Assembly (NCBI GenBank): GCA_021904315.1
Contig: CM038916.1
Coordinates: 3,472,001-3,536,000 of the forward strand
Source: Sphagnum magellanicum
Lineage: Eukaryota > Streptophyta > Sphagnopsida > Sphagnales > Sphagnaceae
Length of the DNA: 64,000 bases
Direction of reading: 5' to 3'
In this document: positions 60,861 to 64,000 of the stretch, one piece after another
Layout: each line of letters starts with the position of its first letter
Position numbering within the stretch: position 1 is the first letter of the stretch
Translations under genes and position numbers: made by a program
Notes under the pieces: model-generated
What the model saw: only the letters and a program-made list of their open reading frames with translations
What the model was told of the DNA's origin: nothing
The model's database searches: none

Positions 60861-61584
60861 ATTTTATTTTGCAGCCCAGTTTGTATATACGGACAGAAAT
60901 TGGATGCTTGATGTAAGGATTAACATAGCAGAATGTCAGTTCATTCTCATTGCTGAGAACCCCATTTGGTGTCTGATGTGCAGTCAACCAGAAGGAATTT
61001 TAGGGTTTATGCACTTCTATCAACCCTGACATTGATCTGTGGGGGAGGGGGTGTGTGAGAAGGTTTTGCAAGGATTTCAGGAAATAAGAGTGACAGAATG
61101 AGTACCAGTAATGTCCCCCATTATGCTACACCACAGGTACAAATGTTCAGCCAGTTAGTTGCCTTTGGGTTTTCAATAGACTTGAGGAAAGAATTGGAAT
61201 TGCCATGGGGTTTTTGCATGCACTTTTTGCATTTTCTGGGCAGTAATGATCTAAATTGTTGCTCCTGTGACCAATTAATTGTATGGATGCACAATTTTGC
61301 ATGTTGGGAGAAATTGCACTACAGTAAAAGGATTTATACCCTAAATTGCTGTACAATGCATTTGAGATACTAGAATTGATCAGTATTTGCTTAGAAGTGA
61401 TCAGGTATTGCTGTGGCTTCAAGAATGATCTGTCACAAGTTCAATTCCAGGAACAGTTAAATTGCAGTGCATCCATCACATCCAAGGTTCCCAAATGATT
61501 CTTTGTCCTGGCCCCTTCAGTGTGAGAACAATGTTGTAAATTTTCTGCCTGCTGCTTCAAATTATTGTGGGTTTTGTTGGACAG

Positions 61585-62991
61585 ATGGACGAGATCTTCT
61601 ACTTTGGGAAGTTCAAGATAGATCCCAGCGAGGTGTTCTTAGTTACTGACCATTCATATGCATTTGTCAATCTGAAGCCTGTTGTCCCTGGTAAGTTCAT
61701 AACAACATGTGTTTTAATCAAGTCCTTATTTCTCTTTCTGTGTCTCTTCAGATGTTGTGATAATGTATAGTTTTGCATCCTATTTCAATCTCACTAGTAG
61801 TCCATATTTTCTTCTCTTGAATGCATGTACTTTATTTGTAACTCTCAACCAAGCTCTGTTGTGTTCGTGTACATGCAGGTCATATCCTTTTCTGGTGAAC
61901 CAGTTCTGGCTAGTTTTGTAAGACTGAACTTTTTCCACAATTCATCCATCCATATTTGAGAGCTTCAATCATTCTCTTCAAATATTTATGTGGGACCACA
62001 TGACTGGCCTTCCACGTCTCCTCAGGAGTAAAATTTTCATGGATGGCTTCAGGAATTGAGTTCCTTGACAAATGGATAACTGCTAGTTTTTCCTTAGCAC
62101 CTATAAATCTGTTGGACAATGAGTATATTATGAGTGACCTTCCTAGGGTCTACTGTTATATATTCTAATAAACCCCCCTAATGTGTAGTTTTCAGGCTTC
62201 TTAGACAGTTATGTTTTGCTAAATCAAAAAGATGAGATTAATGCCTTGACTACAATCAAACATGTGCTAGTGAGTTCTCGAAGAGTGGTGAACCGCTTTC
62301 TCGACCTTACTTCAGAGGAGGTATCTGACTTGTGGCTCACTGCAAAGTATGTTGGGCAGAAGCTTGAGCCCTTTTACAATGCTTCCTCTTTAACTTTCAC
62401 GATTCAGGTCTGTATGCACATCCCCTGTTGCCCTAGTTGCCAGGACCTGTAGTGAAGATGGGATTCACTAGTATGTGAGCATCAGGTTATGGGAGGAGGG
62501 CATATCTTCAAGATGCATGCTCACCACGATCTTATGGCCCTGCCATTGAAGAGGGATACTTGTTTTCCCATCCATACTTTGTATCACTGCAATGTTAGTC
62601 TGATCTTGTGTGTATAATCTGCTGACGTTGCAGGATGGCCCAAAAGCAGGACAGACTGTGCCTCATGTCCATGTGCACATTCTGCCAAGGAAGGATGGTG
62701 ACTTTGAAAACAATGACGAAATTTATGATGTGGTACTATCTTTTGGCTGTCACTTACATGCATTTCTTTAGTTCTGTTTATGATTATATCAGCACTTCCC
62801 TCTGCCCCTGCTTTGCTTCCCCCCTGTACAACCTTGAGAAATTGTTGAGAGAATTGAGTCATGTCTGTGGTGGTTAGATTGATGAGAAGGAGAAGGAGCT
62901 GGCAAAAAAGCTGAACTTGGACTTGGAACGTAAAGATCGAACTTTTGAAGAAATGGCCAATGAAGCTGCCAACCTCCGTGCTCTCTTCTGA
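61585..62991 (+). CDS. FHIT: FHIT, bis(5'-adenosyl)-triphosphatase (HIT family), four exons
   Basis: FHIT hydrolyses Ap3A and related dinucleotides using a histidine nucleophile. Exons are 61585-61690, 62196-62407, 62634-62732 and 62878-62991, with GT-AG introns of 505, 226 and 145 bp in phases 1, 0 and 0, giving 176 residues. Exon 1 has [18 protein letters not shown] and ends VNLKPVVP. Exon 2 has [13 protein letters not shown] and [14 protein letters not shown]. Exon 3 carries [18 protein letters not shown] with the HxHxHxx triad at about 117-121 (nucleophile His119). Exon 4 gives the C-terminal helix [19 protein letters not shown]. Compared with FHIT of animals and Arabidopsis there are 21 extra residues between PVVPG and HVLV at the exon 1-2 junction. 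The start ATG directly follows CAG, so an upstream exon adding an N-terminal extension is possible. Confidence 0.9.
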
Positions 62992-64000
62992 GGTCCCTCC
63001 ACACTCTCCAATGTCCTTGATTTCTTCTGAGCAACCTTCCTCTTTTCTGATGAACCATTACTTAAGACTATTTCATATCCCATTCCAGGCTCTCTTTCTT
63101 TCATAACTTACATAAAAAAACGGAAAATTGATGGGCTGTGTGGTATTGATATTGCTCTAAACTTTGGGAAACTAACATTGTTGGAACATTCATACTCAAT
63201 CCAAAATTGAAGACATTGATCATGACTTGATGACTTGGGGACTATATGCCATAAAATTCACACCTTTGTTGGGAGCATTTTGCTGGCTCCTTGATGCCCC
63301 TTCCGTATTGTCCTTCAAGTCAAAATATGATTATCCACCTACCCACAAACATAACATCCCTGCTTTTCATATGATTTGCATTCACACTGGTCACAAAGGA
63401 ATATCCACAATGACCACAAATGACCCAGCCTGTTGGTGAAATCCTAATTATGCTGACATAATATGCCTGTGAACATCCAATTAAGTCTTGATTCTTGACC
63501 ATATGAGCACGGATATTGATGTTGCATTTGGACCATAGTTGCAATGTAACATGTTACTGATAATAGTTGACATGTAGACTTGGAAGTAGTTGTGCATAAA
63601 GGGTGAAGCCATTGGTATTGGTGTTCAGGGTTAGGGCATTTAGGGCTTAAGATACTAGGGCTAATTGGAGAACATCACTAATGAAATGTAACTGTTCACT
63701 GCTTTTTTTAATACTTCTTGGTGTTCTACTCATGTATAAAGTTTCAGATATGTAACAGTATTGAATTTGAACCCTACAACAATTCCTGAGGAGCCTTGTA
63801 ATCTCTTGCTCTCGTCTATCTCTAATTCAAATCTTTCTGCCTACTTATGGGTCACAAGATCTTTACTGGTTCTTACATTTTACAAATGAAAGAACAGTTG
63901 GTTATCTCCAATGGTTCTCACAAACTGGATTATTGGATTTATTCTCCTGAAACAATGAAGTGTGCAATGTGCTCTCAAAATATTCTTCAATTTAACATCA
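62992..64000. other. FHIT 3' flank; no supported gene
   Basis: Likely 3' UTR then intergenic sequence. The open frames present are short and show no recognisable domain. Confidence 0.5.

Noticed and set aside
1-64000. CRISPR arrays, rRNA or tRNA genes
   Set aside because: No direct-repeat/spacer array and no rRNA segment was seen; tRNA cloverleafs were not found by eye, though a dedicated scan would be needed to exclude them.

Overview
The window is nuclear DNA of a land plant. Evidence is intronless RPW8-type NB-LRR coding sequence, a double AP2-domain transcription factor, plant-type FHIT split by short GT-AG introns, and relics of LINE and Ty3/gypsy retrotransposons. Three copies of a SAXO-like (STOP/FAM154 family) axonemal microtubule protein gene imply a lineage with flagellated sperm (bryophyte, lycophyte, fern, cycad or Ginkgo). 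The short FHIT introns (505, 226 and 145 bp) favour a free-sporing plant, but the species cannot be named from sequence alone.

Region 1 (1-22901) is a tandem segmental array. Each unit carries a SAXO-like gene on + and a two-AP2-domain gene on -. Unit A (1-9779) is cut by the window start, unit B (9780-21533) is complete, and unit C (21534-22901) holds only SAXO and some 3' flank. Unit B is about 2 kb longer than A because it gained a 5'-truncated LINE (19-bp target duplication), an 836-bp solo LTR (5-bp target duplication), a 150-bp insert with short inverted ends and a 134-bp tandem duplication; A keeps the empty sites. All three SAXO copies are broken, each by a different lesion. AP2 copy A has a nonsense codon; AP2 copy B is intact.

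Region 2 (22902-28751) is mostly unassigned. On the - strand it contains one decayed gene of unknown family (28751 to 26250) with a frameshift and two in-frame stops.

Region 3 (28782-45800) is AT-rich and gene-free. It is built from a second direct segmental duplication (28782-34490 and 38113-43310), a third partial copy (35143-36438), smaller dispersed and inverted modules, and a minisatellite.

Region 4 (45804-51540) holds the one convincing full-length defence gene: an RPW8-NB-ARC-LRR protein of 1006 residues, preceded by a TATA-like box, a 76-bp promoter duplication and a long leader. Region 5 (51552-60300) is a retroelement graveyard: Ty3/gypsy reverse transcriptase, RNase H and integrase fragments, an inverted copy of the same LTR seen in unit B, and short repeats. 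Region 6 (60360-64000) contains the four-exon FHIT gene.

Genes likely functional on sequence grounds are AP2 copy B, the NB-LRR gene and FHIT. The SAXO copies, AP2 copy A and the unknown - strand gene look like pseudogenes.
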